Source: Stomorhina lunata (taxonomy: Eukaryota > Arthropoda > Insecta > Diptera > Rhiniidae). From it: 64,000 nucleotides of DNA. The notes beneath the pieces were generated by a model. It had not been told where the DNA came from. It did not search any database and was given only the letters and a program-made list of their open reading frames with translations. Shown piece by piece: positions 1 to 11,809 of this stretch; position 1 is the stretch's first letter; each line of letters starts with the position of its first letter. The translations under genes were made by a program, and so were the position numbers. The stretch covers positions 32,946,632-33,010,631 of the forward strand of contig OW121740.1 in NCBI GenBank assembly GCA_933228675.1, read 5' to 3'.

Positions 1-666
1 TTAAATATTTGTTTTGGACATTATTTGGCTTTTGGCCAAAACAAATAAAATAATACTCACAATTAGTTAATATTAGAATTTTGTGCAAACGTATGTATGC
101 TTTTGTAGATTTCTCAATTTGTTTTAGAATTTTCAAATTTCATGCTGTAAACAGACAGAACTGACAAATAAATAAAAAATTTATGAGTTTGTTGAGAGCA
201 ACGTGCATTTCAATATTTGCTCTTATCTAAACTTAATTTGTAAAAATGAAAGACTATGTCGAATACAATATACCTTATATATAGTAACAACTCTTCATAT
301 CCCTATGCCAGACACCCTATGCTCCACTGGGAGTCCAAGATACCACAAGATATTCTTATGCCAATAAATTTATTGAAAGAGATCCTCTGTAAACTTTTCG
401 AGCAAAACTTTTCAATACAAACACAAGGGTAGTCTTTAAGAGAACTGCTTTTCAAATATTCTCTATTCAGATTAATAGAGTATGTGGTGGTAATGTGGAA
501 TAGAAAATTTTTTCTTAAACTGATAATTTAAGAATAGCGATAGCACGAGTAAAGTATTAGTAATCTCAGGATATTTAAAGAGAAAAAATCATTCTGGGAG
601 CTTGTCAAAAAAAACCTATTTTTTAAAAAGGTTTATCAAAATTTTAGGACATCAAACATTTAATTA
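1..666. other. AT-rich non-coding DNA with a LINE 3'-end scrap
   Basis: No open frame or RNA gene could be supported here. The only recognisable piece is about 300-345, which resembles the last codons and start of the 3' UTR of the LINE seen intact at about 42190-42235 (the part encoding EALYSTGSQG-stop), in plus orientation. The rest is AT-rich sequence, most simply intron or upstream DNA of the gene whose exons begin at 9342. Confidence 0.45.
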
Positions 667-1640
667 AAAAGTTTTACTGTAGTGTATTGCACTAAGATCC
701 CAATTCATTACAATTATTTATTATTGCAATAAATAGTTTTTTGATAAAACCAAAAAATGTTGGTGGGGAAACCTTTCCCCTACGCGTTTCCATGGTTGGT
801 TAGACCATCTTATCCCTAATTCTAGACAGAGTGAAAACCACACTGTATATTAGAGCGGTTCGCCTTCCATACAAGAAAAAAAAAGTTGTATCAGTCACCC
901 CCTAGGATTAAAGATAATGTTAAAACAATTATAAAAATTTTTTTTTATTTTCTTTTAGTATTTTGTTCACTGTGTCGTTTTAAGTCCGATCATAATATTT
1001 TATATATCGGTGTTCGCGGCTCTATAAGCGCTATATTTCTCTCTTTGATAGTTTTTTTCTGCCACTTCAATTTATAGTCATAATTTTTAAAAACTAGATT
1101 TGTACTCGATGCGATTAGGGTGGGTACGAATCGAATTTTCAAAAATTATGACTAGAAATTGACGTAGTAGTAAAAAACTATTCAAGGGAGAAATGTAGCC
1201 CTTACAGAGCCGTGAACACCGATATATAAAGTGATATGATAGGACTAAAGATGGCGACACAGTTAACAAAATACAAAAAAATATTTTTAGATTTATTTTG
1301 ACATTATCTTTAATCCTAGGGGGTGACTGACTCAACATTTTTTTTCGAACCACTCTACTGTATATGTTGTATTGAGGGACAAAATAAATACGAATTATTA
1401 TTGTGTCCAACAAATATAAACATAAAGCGAGGATTATCATCCGAACAGAAACACACAAACATATTTCAGTTTTATCATTTCTTTATTTCCCACACTTTTG
1501 TTGTTGCTTTGTTGGCGACTAAGACAAAAGTGCTATAAAGGGGGTTCAAATTTATTTTTTTATTACAATAATAAATACTTGTAATGAATTGGGATCTTAG
1601 TGCAATACATTACAGTAAAACTTTTTAAAACCTATTTTTG
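667..1640. mobile_element. Fold-back (long inverted repeat) element
   Basis: The outer arms are inverted copies of each other: a block at about 667-740, reading through GTATTGCACTAAGATCCC, returns as its reverse complement at about 1558-1630. Inner arms also match: about 845-1110 against about 1100-1375, including CCCCCTAGGATTAAAGATAA at about 897 and its complement at about 1304-1323. The two arms nearly meet at about 1105-1120. The outer end recurs alone at 16690-16750, and the adjacent part recurs at 20466-20640, so this is a dispersed family. No transposase is visible. A non-autonomous fold-back or MITE-like element is inferred; the mobilising family is not identified. Confidence 0.65.
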
Positions 1641-1737
1641 GTTGATCAACTTTGTTTTGAAATTTCAAGATAAGATAGTGAAAGATAAAACATTAAGTTA
1701 AACATAGTATAATTAAGTACTAAATAAGAGAAGTATA

Positions 1738-2728
1738 TCGAGACCTTAGATTAAAATGATCGCAAACGACAGCATAAATATTGATCGTAAGCGACAAAAA
1801 ATCTTAATTTAACAAAAACGGGCTATGTTTTGGTGCATAACATTTTTGTTTTTGTTATTTTCTTACTTTCGACAAACTAATTAAATTTTTTCCAAATTGA
1901 TTAGAAGTAATGGCGTAAAATATTTCGTGTGAATTTTAATAAGATTTTAAATACTAGGGGGTTGTGGAGCATGTTTCCATCCTCTTCCAACATTTGTAGC
2001 AAAATTCCAAGCGAATCGGCAAGTCTACGGCTTTCAGTTTGTTAACCATTTGAATTTTATACGGGAATAAGTCCAAATCTTTGAGCAAAATAGACTGCAA
2101 TGACTGTCTGCTTATACCCATTTGAGCAGATAAACTTCTTGTCGAAACTCTTGGATTTTGTTGTATCGCAGCAGCTACAGCAGCGATTGTTTCTTCCGTT
2201 CTAACTGAAGGGTTTCGATGGTAAGGTCTTCTGTTGACTGTCCCATGCTCGGCAAAATTGTTCACGAGCCTCATTATGGTCCATCTGCTCGAAAGAATGC
2301 CGCCAAATGTGCGCCTAAACTCTCTTTGGACCGAAACTACGGACCCCAGCGCGTGATAACGGCGGACAATGCTTCGGTGTCCCAGTTATCCATTTTTGTC
2401 AAATCTAAGAATCAATCTGCAAACTAAAAAAAATGTACCACATTCATTAAATAGAAAAATAGTTATTAAATTTTATTTTGGTAGCGGCTTTCATCAGCCA
2501 CCCTGTATTTTTAGCACAGTGTCATCCACAGTGGCCAAAGTTGAGCACCTATTGTAGTAAAACTTATTGGTACTTATAACCTTCGCAAATATAAATCTAT
2601 AAAAAAGATTTTTACAAGTACGAAAACTACTTAAGAATGAAAAAAACTATCCTTACTATACTACGCTATCTGTAACAGTTTAAAAGATATTTAGAGGAAT
2701 GTCGTTTACGATTATTCTAAGGGCTCGA
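1738..2728 (-). mobile_element. Tc1/mariner-type element, decayed
   Basis: Imperfect terminal inverted repeats of about 30 bases are visible. The left end begins TCGAGACCTTAG and continues through a CGCAAACGAC segment. The complement of the right end begins TCGAGCCCTTAG and continues through CGTAAACGAC. Each end abuts TA (1736-1737 and 2729-2730), the expected target duplication of this superfamily. It encloses a minus-strand transposase N-terminal relic. At about 990 bp it is shorter than complete members, and the catalytic DDE part is not recognisable, so it is non-autonomous. Confidence 0.7.
1954..2394 (-). pseudogene. Transposase N-terminal region (helix-turn-helix), broken
   Basis: The open frame 2274-1954 encodes 106 residues and includes RLVNNFAEHGTVN, then a second helix-turn-helix-like stretch with RVSTRSLSAQMGISRQSLQS and a following YKIQMVNKL segment. 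This arrangement is typical of the paired DNA-binding N-terminus of mariner/IS630-type transposases. Related sequence (the part resembling VQREFRRTFGG) lies upstream to about 2394, but an in-frame stop and a frame change separate it. Downstream, where the first catalytic Asp should follow, the reading becomes meaningless and stops. Coding for a working enzyme is therefore excluded. The pseudogene lies inside the terminal repeats at 1738-2728. Confidence 0.7.
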
Positions 2729-3870
2729 TATAAGCAATTTATCCAGTTTTTATATTCATATACATATAGTAAATATAACTGCAGACATTGTGGAATACTT
2801 TGAACTCAACCCTTAGGCAAAGCAGTAATAACGGGTCCATCTAAAAAGTACTATAACGATGAAATGAAAAGATTTATTTAAGAGTAAGCGCTGAAATGAC
2901 AATTGAAAATCAAAATTATAATAAAATTATATGTTAATGTAATTTGAGCTGGACATGTCGTGTACCAGACGTTTTTGTTCGGATGAAATATTTTCTTAAA
3001 TATCCCTAAAAATACTTATTAACTTACTTAAATGTCCTATATTTACAACCAGTTAAGGTCAAAGGCCGATCATATTTTAGAATTCCATGCACTTTGATCT
3101 TGTGCTCATATTCTATAATAGGCCAAGCTTTGAAAGATTTTCCTCAACTTGGGTTTTCCATTAAAGTTTCGGACGTTCTCTTTTAACATAACAAACGGAC
3201 CCCCTGTTTTTATTGTAATTTAAGCTTTTTTACAGTAAATCATATTTTAATCTGAAAAAATTTTTACAATTATATAACAAATATGTATACCACATTACCC
3301 CACTTCCCTATATTCTTGGATACATATAAACAAATTGTCTAAGCATTTATATACTTCCAATTGTTATGTTAGTGAAAAAATTCTAAAATATATAATATAA
3401 TAATAAATTTTTAACAAATTGTATTCGCGCACCCTGTATAGTTTGTAGTTAGGTGTTACGTAATATATTTTAAACCACCATATATTCCTCAAATTTGAAA
3501 TTTACTAGCGTATAACTTTTAAAGCACGAAAAAGCCTATATACAATTTTACAAAAAAAAAACTTTTTTTATTTTAATGAAAATATTAAATATTCTATAAG
3601 AATTGCTTAATAAATTGCCATGAATACAAATTGCAGATAGCAAAACGTAGCACAGTGGGATGATGGAAAAATATAATACAAATAAGTAAACAACTTCTAA
3701 ACCGTTGGACGGATTGCAAAATAATTTTATGTGCATATAGAAAAAGTATGGGAAAGCTTGGATTTTGAACCCTAAGAGCCTAGAAATTAGGGCACCTTAG
3801 ATTCATAAATCACTTAAAACTGTATATAATTGCCATTTTCCAACCAAATTGAAGAATCATACTATGTAAA
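2729..3870. other. AT-rich intergenic/intronic DNA with one dispersed repeat
   Basis: No gene seen. Positions about 3048-3195 belong to a dispersed family with further copies at about 24430-24585, 26365-26480 and 42240-42395, sharing the stretch around CATATTTTAGAATTCCATG and a later GAAAGATTTTCCTC or similar. The rest is unremarkable AT-rich DNA. Confidence 0.5.
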
Positions 3871-3872
3871 AA

Positions 3873-6276
3873 CAAGTAAGAGTGGTATATTCGGCTTTGC
3901 CGAATCTTGGATACCCTTCACCAATGGTGTTCCAAAAGTACTTAATGTAATTCGTAGCAATATTTGGTTATACTAGTATTATATGCAAAGAGTCTTTAAA
4001 ATTAAGAGTCGGAAAACGAAAACCTTTTCGGTGGCGTCATCATCTAGAATAGTTATGCACCCAAAGGTTAGGTTGGGCAGGTGGCTGATATCTAGGGAAG
4101 CTTCACTTGGGTTCTAAAGTGGTCCATTTGTGAAAGATAATGATTACTAGACTACAAGTAGAGAATGCATATTTAAGCCAGCCAGTAGCTTCGAAATAAA
4201 ATAGACACATATTTTACGAACATTTAATAAAGTTCGATAGACCAGATAAACCATGCAGAAAAGATGCTTCAAAATGTAGATGCCCTTAGATTTGCAATAG
4301 CACATCGATTTGATAAAGTTTAAGTATTCTGACATGCAACCCAAAAACGCTGTGCCCAGTGAGGGTTGTGCACTTTAATTTGTACGAATTATCCAACTAG
4401 TAAAAGTTCTTGATTATTTATGTAAAACTCTGAAGTTAGCGGACTGATTTAGGTCAAAGCTTTAACAATGATTGTCAATGTATACAAGCCTTAAAATTAT
4501 AGGGTATACACTCTTAGTTTTAGATACATACGTGAAATATATAGCTTTTGAATGGATGGTTATCAGCTTAGTCGGAAAAGTTTACTTATTAATTTGAAGT
4601 TAGTTAATTAATTAAAATGAACACTTCATCAATAATATTTGGGATGTATAGTTCTTTCGATCTGTCCGATGGATGTTTGGAAAGTTTTGCTCTAGTTCTT
4701 TGTGCAATTTTAATGTGATTTAATTTATCAGCATTAAATCGATTCCCGGTCGGGTTTATATAGGAGATTTCACTAAATGTGAATAGAGCTCGCCCATTTT
4801 CAATATCGAACTTTTCAAGAGATCAGAAATACTTTTGTCAAATGTTGTCTCTCTAGAAAGTTTATTTTAGGCGCTATTGTCCTGAATATCAATATTGTAC
4901 AACGTCTTTTTACTAAATGTCATCATCGTATCTATTATAATTTGTCATTTATTAGCTACTAAGAGATTGCCTTAGGCGAAGTTATACGGGATCAATTGTC
5001 AAACGTGAAGGGATTTCTCCCAATTGCAATTAAAAAATTTAAATTTTTGTTGATATGTGAGATACTTACATACATATGTAGGTTTTGAACGGATAGCATT
5101 TTTGTACTTCCTAGGAAGATTACCTATAATTTGATATATAATACATTCTCAAATGTTATCATAATGTTCAAAAGTCAGACACAAAATTAAGATAAATGCA
5201 GTGTGTCTGTCTGCTAAAACCAGATTTGTGGAGCTCCTGAATTGTCCCACCCTGAATTTCAACATTGTCGATCAAAACACCATCGCTTAAACGCTAAATT
5301 ATATCTACCACAAATTACAGAATGCATCAGGATTTAGATAATCCCCTGCAAAGGATTATCTAACATCTGAGATATCGACAAAACAGGAGCTCCAAAAACT
5401 TGACTACAACAGAAAAAAGGACAGACAGGTAGACGGACGGACATGTAGACGGACGGATAAACAAACAGACGGACGGACGGGCAAACAAACAGACGGACGG
5501 ACGGAGGTCGCGAAATCGATTCTTGTGCCGATTCTGAGTTGATCGGTACAATTTGAATGGTATTCATAATCAGATTTGTGGAGTATATATATCAGATTTT
5601 AGAAAATCTTCCCATAAAGAACGATGTCAAATTTCATCACAATCGGTCCATAAACACCTGAGATATCGCTGAAACAATACTTACAAAATGTAAACAAAAT
5701 TTCTTAGACACGTACTTTGGGCAATTTGCTGTACATCAAATGTAGTGTTATGGCGATATCTCAATTGTTTATAGACCGCTTTTGATAAAATTTAATAACG
5801 TGCTTGGTGGGAGAATTTCCTAAAATCTGATATAAAATTTATGTAGGTCCGTACTAAAGGAGGATAGTTTTTCCTATTTCTGCATTTAATTTTTTCAACA
5901 AACATTCTCTAATGTGTACTTTGGGCAATTTGCGTTACATAAAATTCAGTGTTTTGGCGATATCTCAGTTGTTTATGGACCAATTTTGATAAAATTTTAC
6001 AGAGTGCTTTGGGAAAATATTTCCTACAATCTGATATATAACATATTATCACATATACACCAGGAGTATCTTTTTTCTCTTGTTATTTAAAAGTGTGTTT
6101 CAATCAAAAATTTTCAAATTTTCGTCTAATTTTTGGTATTTTTTCGATATTTTCGGTGTTTATAAACCGATTTTAATGAAATTTAATAGCGTTCATTGCG
6201 GGAGAATTTCCTAAAATCTGATATATAATTTATGTAAGTCCATCCTCCAGGGGCTTCAGAAACTTGATTTCAACAG

Positions 6277-6334
<58 letters not shown>

Positions 6335-6475
6335 GGACATCGCTTAATCGATTCTCCTCCCGATTCTGAGTCGATCGGTATAATTTTTATGGGGTCTACG
6401 ATCACTAATAAAAAAATTACAAACGGAATCACAAACTTATAATACCCTTTCACCTATTGGTGAAGGGTATAAAAA
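3873..6475 (+). mobile_element. Hairpin-ended dispersed repeat, long copy (copy 1)
   Basis: It starts CAAGTAAGAGTGGTATATTC and continues with a palindrome, ATTCGGC-TTT-GCCGAAT, and TACCC. It ends in a second hairpin (6442-6470), ATACCC...GGGTAT. Just before the end are a CAGA/CGGA microsatellite (6273-6336), a conserved stretch with CGATTCTGAGTCGATCGGTA and ACAAACTTATAA. Internally, segments of roughly 200 bp recur in degenerate form (about 5690-5870, 5915-6060 and 6110-6240), each containing GGCGATATCTCA or a relative and then a GATAAAATTT-type motif. A second degenerate microsatellite lies at 5418-5506. No protein is encoded; frames here are repeats of Cys/Leu/Ser/Val. Confidence 0.65.
6273..6336. 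repeat. (CAGA)n/(CGGA)n microsatellite
   Basis: Tetranucleotide run of about 64 bases, nearly pure GACA units with a GACGGACA at each end. It sits at the conserved pre-terminal position of the hairpin-ended repeat, as at 50263-50507, 31430-31450 and 32560-32576. Confidence 0.9.
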
Positions 6476-9341
6476 ACGTCATGATCTACTAAATGCGTAG
6501 CAACATGCATATCCTATCCATTATGGTTTTTAACATATTCGACTTTAAAAATTTTAAATTTTTGTTCCATTTGGTTCATCCTAATGAAAAAAAAAACAAA
6601 AAATACCTCAATACAAATAGTGTCCAACCTAAGGATAACAAAATATTATATTGTCATCCAAGATTGGCTTGAGGAAGTGAAGAGGAAGTGGGTAAAAATG
6701 GGTTAGCACATTTGAAACGGAATTACAAATCGAAAATTGAACTTTAAGCTTAAATGGTTTACAACCTCTATACAGATCTTAATAGAGCCTAAACTCGATA
6801 AAAACCTAAGATGTTTTCTATCGATTAAAAAAATAACGCCTACAAAATCTTTATTAAATAGTTAAAATGTTACAGAGTTTTTTCCAATGATAAAAGATTC
6901 CGAACCACTGTGCGACGTCCTAACCCATATTTTTATAGTTCCCATATTAGCTTACTACATTAACAGGTGTTAGCGTGGTGGTTGGTTTTACCAAGTTAAG
7001 ACCAATGAGAAGTGTTGTTTAGTTTCCAACATTCCCTACTACGACTCCCACTACGCAATGGTAAATTTAACGAGTTCTTTTAGAACTTCGACTAGATTCT
7101 AAATCTAGTAGTACTAGTACGAACGTTTCATACTGTCTATAGACAGGATACTTTGAACGATTGATCCGGTTAATTAGAAGATATCAGCTATTTGCGTGAT
7201 ATTATGAAATAATGATCCGCTTGGTTAGCTACAACACAACGCAATAAACGTTGATAATTTTTTAATACGATCCATACATCTCTTAGTCCGTTTGGCTATC
7301 TACGGCATTTAACCCGACGAGAACCGACCGCCGTTCCCGGTTCTTCGTGCCGCAACGGTTTGGAAATCTTAGGACTCCGCCCAAGGACTGCCAGTGACAG
7401 CAACAACAACAACAACGAGATAAATACTTTGGCTCTTGTGAGACTATGGTAAGAAGTGAATGTGGATATTGTCAAGAAGGATCGACTAGATATCGAGCAA
7501 CGCGCTAAATTTTTATACACAAAAACTTTAAAGCTGCAACATAATTCATACCTCCATACGTGGTAGAAAATTGTTATTTATGCAACTGCCGATTTCTTAT
7601 ATAAAATACGTACGGGTACCTGGGTACCTTGGTGAGTAGTAAAGGGTGTTTAAAGTAAATTGGGCTGTAAGGAAAATTACAAAAAAAAATTGGGCTTGCG
7701 TCTGCTAAATAACAAAATTGTTTGAATGTTAGTAGTTCATAAAAATGTTTAAATATGCAAGTTATCAATTTCAATGACAAGAATTCGACTGAAGACCCCA
7801 AAGGCATCCGAGACACTATTGAGTCAAGTCAAATCCAAAGGTAAATCCAAATGAAAGTCTATAGGAATGACAGCAACTGCACTTATATATCTGAGATAAA
7901 AGGAATTTGGCATAAGTTTCTGGAGAGGGATTGAAAGAGATGACTGATCCACTTGGGAGGTGGGGAATTTTTTTATAACAAAACCTATGACCTTTAGTTT
8001 TTCCAGATAAATTTTCACAAGTCAAAGACTGCATCTATGTATGTCACTGACACATTTTCTGACGCAAAGAAGAGTCAATATAGTCCTTATTTAGAAGCCT
8101 TGGAAAATAGTGGTATGTTATAAAGGACTATTAGTTTTAAGCTTACACTTACAGCGCAAGTCTTTATATCTTTGTTTTTATCCTTTTTTAACAGTAACAT
8201 TTATATTACTTAGTAAAAAATTATTGTCTAGGTTTTTTTTTATAATTTGGTAGACAAAAAATCGTAGCTTGTCAGAAAGCTTTTGTTAGTCTATGGTCAT
8301 ATAAAAAAATGTCGTGTGCTATGGCTGGTTGTCACGTCGACTACTTAACAAAACATATAAAATTTTTCCTGGGTTCGAGCCACAGTCACGTCAATATGAA
8401 TTTCTTTGATTATTAATTTATATTAAACTTATTAGTGTTATAATGAACGTTACTTCTCTTTAAAAAAAATAAAATAGATAACAAATCGTCTTAGAGGTGA
8501 CTTACTATTGATTGCTATCGAGCAGCTATGGAAATTTAAATGAATAATATCTAGTTGCGGCCGTGGATATCGTTTGCAATGAGAATTTATATCTAATTTC
8601 TGGTATTGCTAACAATTAAATGACAATTTTGTTAGTAATTAGATATTACAAACGGAACGAAAAACTTGTGCTACATTTCTCTTGGCGATAGGTTATTAAA
8701 AGGATTTACAAAACAATTGTTTTGGCTCAAGTGTTTCTGTAAAATAAATTTTAATTTCATTGTAAAGTGTTTATATACAATTTAATAACAATGAATTTAT
8801 TGCCGGCGAAAATAAAAATAATATAAACATTGATATTTATTAAAATTTAGAAAGCAAAAAAATTGTTCAACACTTATTACTTTAGAATTTGAAAGCTGAC
8901 TGCATTAATCAAATTTCTCTCGCGCTATTAAATGGTTTAAATTTGTTTTCAAATGGCACAGTGGTCATAATTGCCTAAGTTTTTATATAATATTTTCAAT
9001 TAAATTTCTTAAAAGCTACATTCTGTGCCTATTTCTTTAAGGGTGTACGAACCTATAGTACAAAATTGTATAGTTATATATAAATTGATCTGCATTGATC
9101 AGTTTTTTACAACTTATTTTGCAATCACATCCCACTGTGTCTACTTATTTACATATATTTCCAAGTAATTGTAAAAGAACTAGTAAACTACTCATTTTAT
9201 CTTATTTGCTGAACGCGTTTAGACTTTTTCGTGCCTTTAACGGATAAACAGAAAAAACTTGGAAATAAAAAAAAAAAAACAATTGGAACAATCTGCCATC
9301 ATTTTCACACTTTCTTGAAATGTGTATTTCTTTTATTTCAG
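6476..9341. other. Non-coding DNA, 3' part of a large upstream intron
   Basis: This stretch leads up to the first splice acceptor in the window (AG at 9340-9341), so the intron is longer than 9.3 kb if no exon was missed. It contains a repeat at about 7310-7430 (a GGTTCTTCGTGCCGCAACGG stretch followed by a CAA run) that matches, inverted, 29010-29115. At about 8300-8400 there is a tRNA-like promoter B box. Short frames at 7296-8034 show no composition or motif that supports coding. Confidence 0.5.
8378..8392 (+). promoter_or_regulatory. Pol III B-box-like motif, possible SINE
   Basis: GGGTTCGAGCC fits the tRNA T-arm/B-box consensus GGTTCGANNCC. The upstream sequence does not fold into a clear tRNA and no good A box was found, so a SINE remnant is only a possibility. 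Similar motifs lie on the minus strand near 24188 and 25003. Confidence 0.3.
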
Positions 9342-9565
9342 GCCAAACAGATATAAAACGTTTGCGCAAAGAAAATGAACAACTGCGACGCGAAATCTGG
9401 ACATTACGCGACGAATGCGATCGTCTTAACAAGAGAGTTAAGGCGAAATTTATAGAACATGAACAGGGTGTGTATAGTGCTAGATGCAGCGGTGGAAACT
9501 GTTCCTGCCAATATAATGAAGGTGGTGGCGGTTGTGATGATGTACATAGTAGATGTAATAGTGAA
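9342..9565 (+). CDS. Exon of unrecognised gene: coiled coil and start of Cys-rich cluster
   Basis: The exon opens after a pyrimidine-rich tract and AG (9340-9341), and closes before a consensus GTGAGT donor at 9566. The first codon is completed by one base from an exon outside the window, so the 5' part of the gene lies upstream. It encodes residues 1-75 of the in-window protein. Residues about 3-40 form a charged heptad-like coiled coil (DIKRLRKENEQLRREIWTLR, then RDECDRLNKRV). Residues about 48-73 begin a cysteine-rich stretch, including CSGGNCSC. The next exon continues at 9628 in the same frame (phase 0). The coiled coil suggests oligomerisation or partner binding. I do not recognise the gene. 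The evidence for an exon is codon use, splice sites and frame continuity over five exons. Confidence 0.85.
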
Positions 9566-9627
9566 GTGAGTAGTTTCAAACAAAATTAAATAAATTTGTA
9601 TTATATCTTATTTTTTGTACTCTTTAG

Positions 9628-10081
9628 GATTCCGATTCCTGCGGCTCTTGTTGCTGCCACGAAGAAGAGCCAATGCCCTGCACCGATGACTGCTGCAATG
9701 AAAGTAAAAACTTAGCCGAAATGGTTGAAGCTGAACGTCAAGCCGCTGTTTTGTCTCAAAATAACTCCAATGATCAGACAGCTTCAGAATCTTCTGTTGT
9801 GGGTTCTGGTAAAATAACTACCAACTTTGATCATTTATCGGTGGTTTCTGAAGAAACAATGAGCAATAGTGAGGTGGCTGCAACACATCCGGCTGAAAAT
9901 CTTTTGGGCTATACACCAGATATTAGTGGTTCACAGACAACATTGCCCAGTTTGGTGGGTCCCCTGACACCCCTTACTCCCATAGAATTGGTGGCCAATG
10001 AATTGCATGATTTACAGGCCACAGTACCGCCTTTGTCGTACTTCGAAAATGTTTTGCAACAACATATGAATTCAAATTATG
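9628..10081 (+). CDS. Exon of unrecognised gene: Cys-rich cluster and acidic/Ser-rich region
   Basis: The acceptor is TTTAG at 9623-9627 and the donor GTACGT begins at 10082; the exon ends one base into a Gly codon (phase 1). The intron before it is only 62 bases. It encodes residues 76-226. The exon begins DSDSCGSCCCHEEEPMPC and continues TDDCCNE, so with the previous exon it makes a compact cluster of more than ten cysteines. Whether this binds metal, is palmitoylated or is oxidised cannot be told from sequence. A short helical stretch (NLAEMVEAERQAAVL) follows, then Ser/Thr/Pro-rich sequence with LTPLTPIELVANELHDLQ, which looks like a conserved helix in an otherwise disordered chain. Reading through the donor adds only a few residues before a stop at 10099-10101, so an unspliced short form is possible but unsupported. 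Confidence 0.85.
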
Positions 10082-11135
10082 GTACGTTTTTTATCATTTA
10101 GTAGAAATAGTTATATCCTATATCTCCATAATTCAGGCCAATAGTTAAAGACTAGAATTGTTGGTCTAATTTACACTTTGAAAAGATTAAATACAAAATT
10201 ACCCGAAAGATGTGGTAACACAAGTTTTTTATGGGATCAACGAGTTTAAAGTTATTTTTTTTATTTCAAAATATAAAAAAAAAAAAATTTGAAAAATCCT
10301 CAAAATATCGAAAATGGCAAAAATTTACCACGATCCTAAAACTACAAGTATTCCAAACGAATTTATAATAGAAAGATATGGCACTCCATACATTTGTTTT
10401 CTGTCAAAAGTCAAACTAAAGTGGATAAAAAACACATAAACCCACAAACAAACATACATTTTTAGAGCACGTGTATGTGCCTTAGCTTTCTCTCATTGGA
10501 CAATTGTTTCCAAATTGCAGTGAAAGCGCTATACTCGCTTTTTAATGGGACTTATCGAATACCATACGGCCAGCCAATGCATTAAAATGCAACATCTTTA
10601 TATTATAGAGTCTTTGGAATAAATAAGCTTTCTATTATGAAAGAAAAACGTATTAATGCCGCATTTTGGCTACAAATTTGTCAAATAAATCATATAGGTC
10701 TTATTAAGAAATAAGTAAATTCCACAATTTTTAAGATACTTTTATAAGACTTATCATGCAAGACTTTTTTGCAACCAGGACTAAATCTGTTAAAAATTAA
10801 TAAAGCAGTTCAAAATTTGTGTTTACCTCCCAAACAATTTTCTTCCCGGAATAGAGTTTTAAGTCCCTGAAAGCCACAAATATGAAGTTTGGCACAGATA
10901 AATTTTTTAGGAGTGGAACTATTGGATATTACTATTGAAATTGGCCAAAACGGTCTATTATTATTTAATGTACCTTCCACAGGTCTCCTTTTCTGAATTA
11001 GATTTTGTCCACAAAATTCTGTTCCAGGTTTTGTTAAAATCGATCCATATTTGACCATAGCTCCCATACAAGCATTTCTGTCAAAAGCCCTTTTAAACTT
11101 AATAAACCGCTCCTTTTTGTTTAAGTTAGTAACCA
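10082..11135. other. 5' part of intron between the exons at 9628 and 13902
   Basis: AT-rich intron. Positions about 10810-11130 are a minus-oriented piece of the hairpin-ended dispersed repeat: the complement of ATACAAGCATTT.., CCATAGCTCCCATACAA lies near 11070, matching the TTGTATGGGAGCTATGG motif of the copies at 31.1-32.4 kb. The open frame on the minus strand there is a by-product of the repeat, not a gene. Confidence 0.5.
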
Positions 11136-11211
11136 CGGGTCAGCGCAAAGAGAACAGAACAAAAAAAATAGTCGGCTGAGTTGCCGTTTTTTTATACTTT
11201 TAACCAAAATA

Positions 11212-11531
11212 TGAAAAATTTTTCTATACAAAATTTTTCAATACAAAATTTTTTTATCTAAAATTTTTCTATAGAAATTTTTTTTTTCAAAAATTTTCCT
11301 ATATAAAATTTTCTTACAAAAAATTTTCTACTGAAAATTTTTTTATCAAAAATTTTCTACAGAAATTTTCTATAGGAAATTTTTTTATAAAAATTTTTTT
11401 ATAGAAAATCTTTTATCAAAAATTTTTCTATAGAAAATTTTTTTATCAAAAATTTTTCTATGGAAAATTTTTTATCAAACATTTTTCTATAGAAAATTTT
11501 TTATCAAACATTTTTCTATAGAAAATTTTTT
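11212..11531. repeat. CTATAG-core satellite tract
   Basis: Degenerate tandem units of about 23-30 bases, each with an AAATTTTTCTATAGAAAATT-like palindromic core separated by short A/T-rich spacers such as TTTATCAAA. Open frames are artefacts rich in Phe, Lys, Ile and Asn. Confidence 0.85.
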
Positions 11532-11809
11532 GGATCGAAAGTATCTAAAAAATTTAAAAATCTAAAATACATAGTTATTATATATGTAATTGGATTTTGC
11601 AAGCATATTCCTAAAATAAGAGCAAATCGATTCATTTTTTACCCAGTCTCCTATAGAACCCCCAATGACGGAAATGACTTAAATATATGTCTGAAATTTA
11701 GCAAATATATTTATTACCGACTATGAACCAAATAGAATAATTTGATGAAGAAGCAAAAAACTGTTTAGTATTTAAAGTAAGTCATTATTAATTCCTCAAC
11801 TAGCTAAAC

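Noticed and set aside
7816..8034. Two overlapping minus-strand frames of 64 and 72 residues
   Set aside because: No conserved motif, and overlapping frames of similar length suggest chance.
10810..11136. A 108-residue minus-strand protein
   Set aside because: The region is a reversed piece of the hairpin-ended dispersed repeat.
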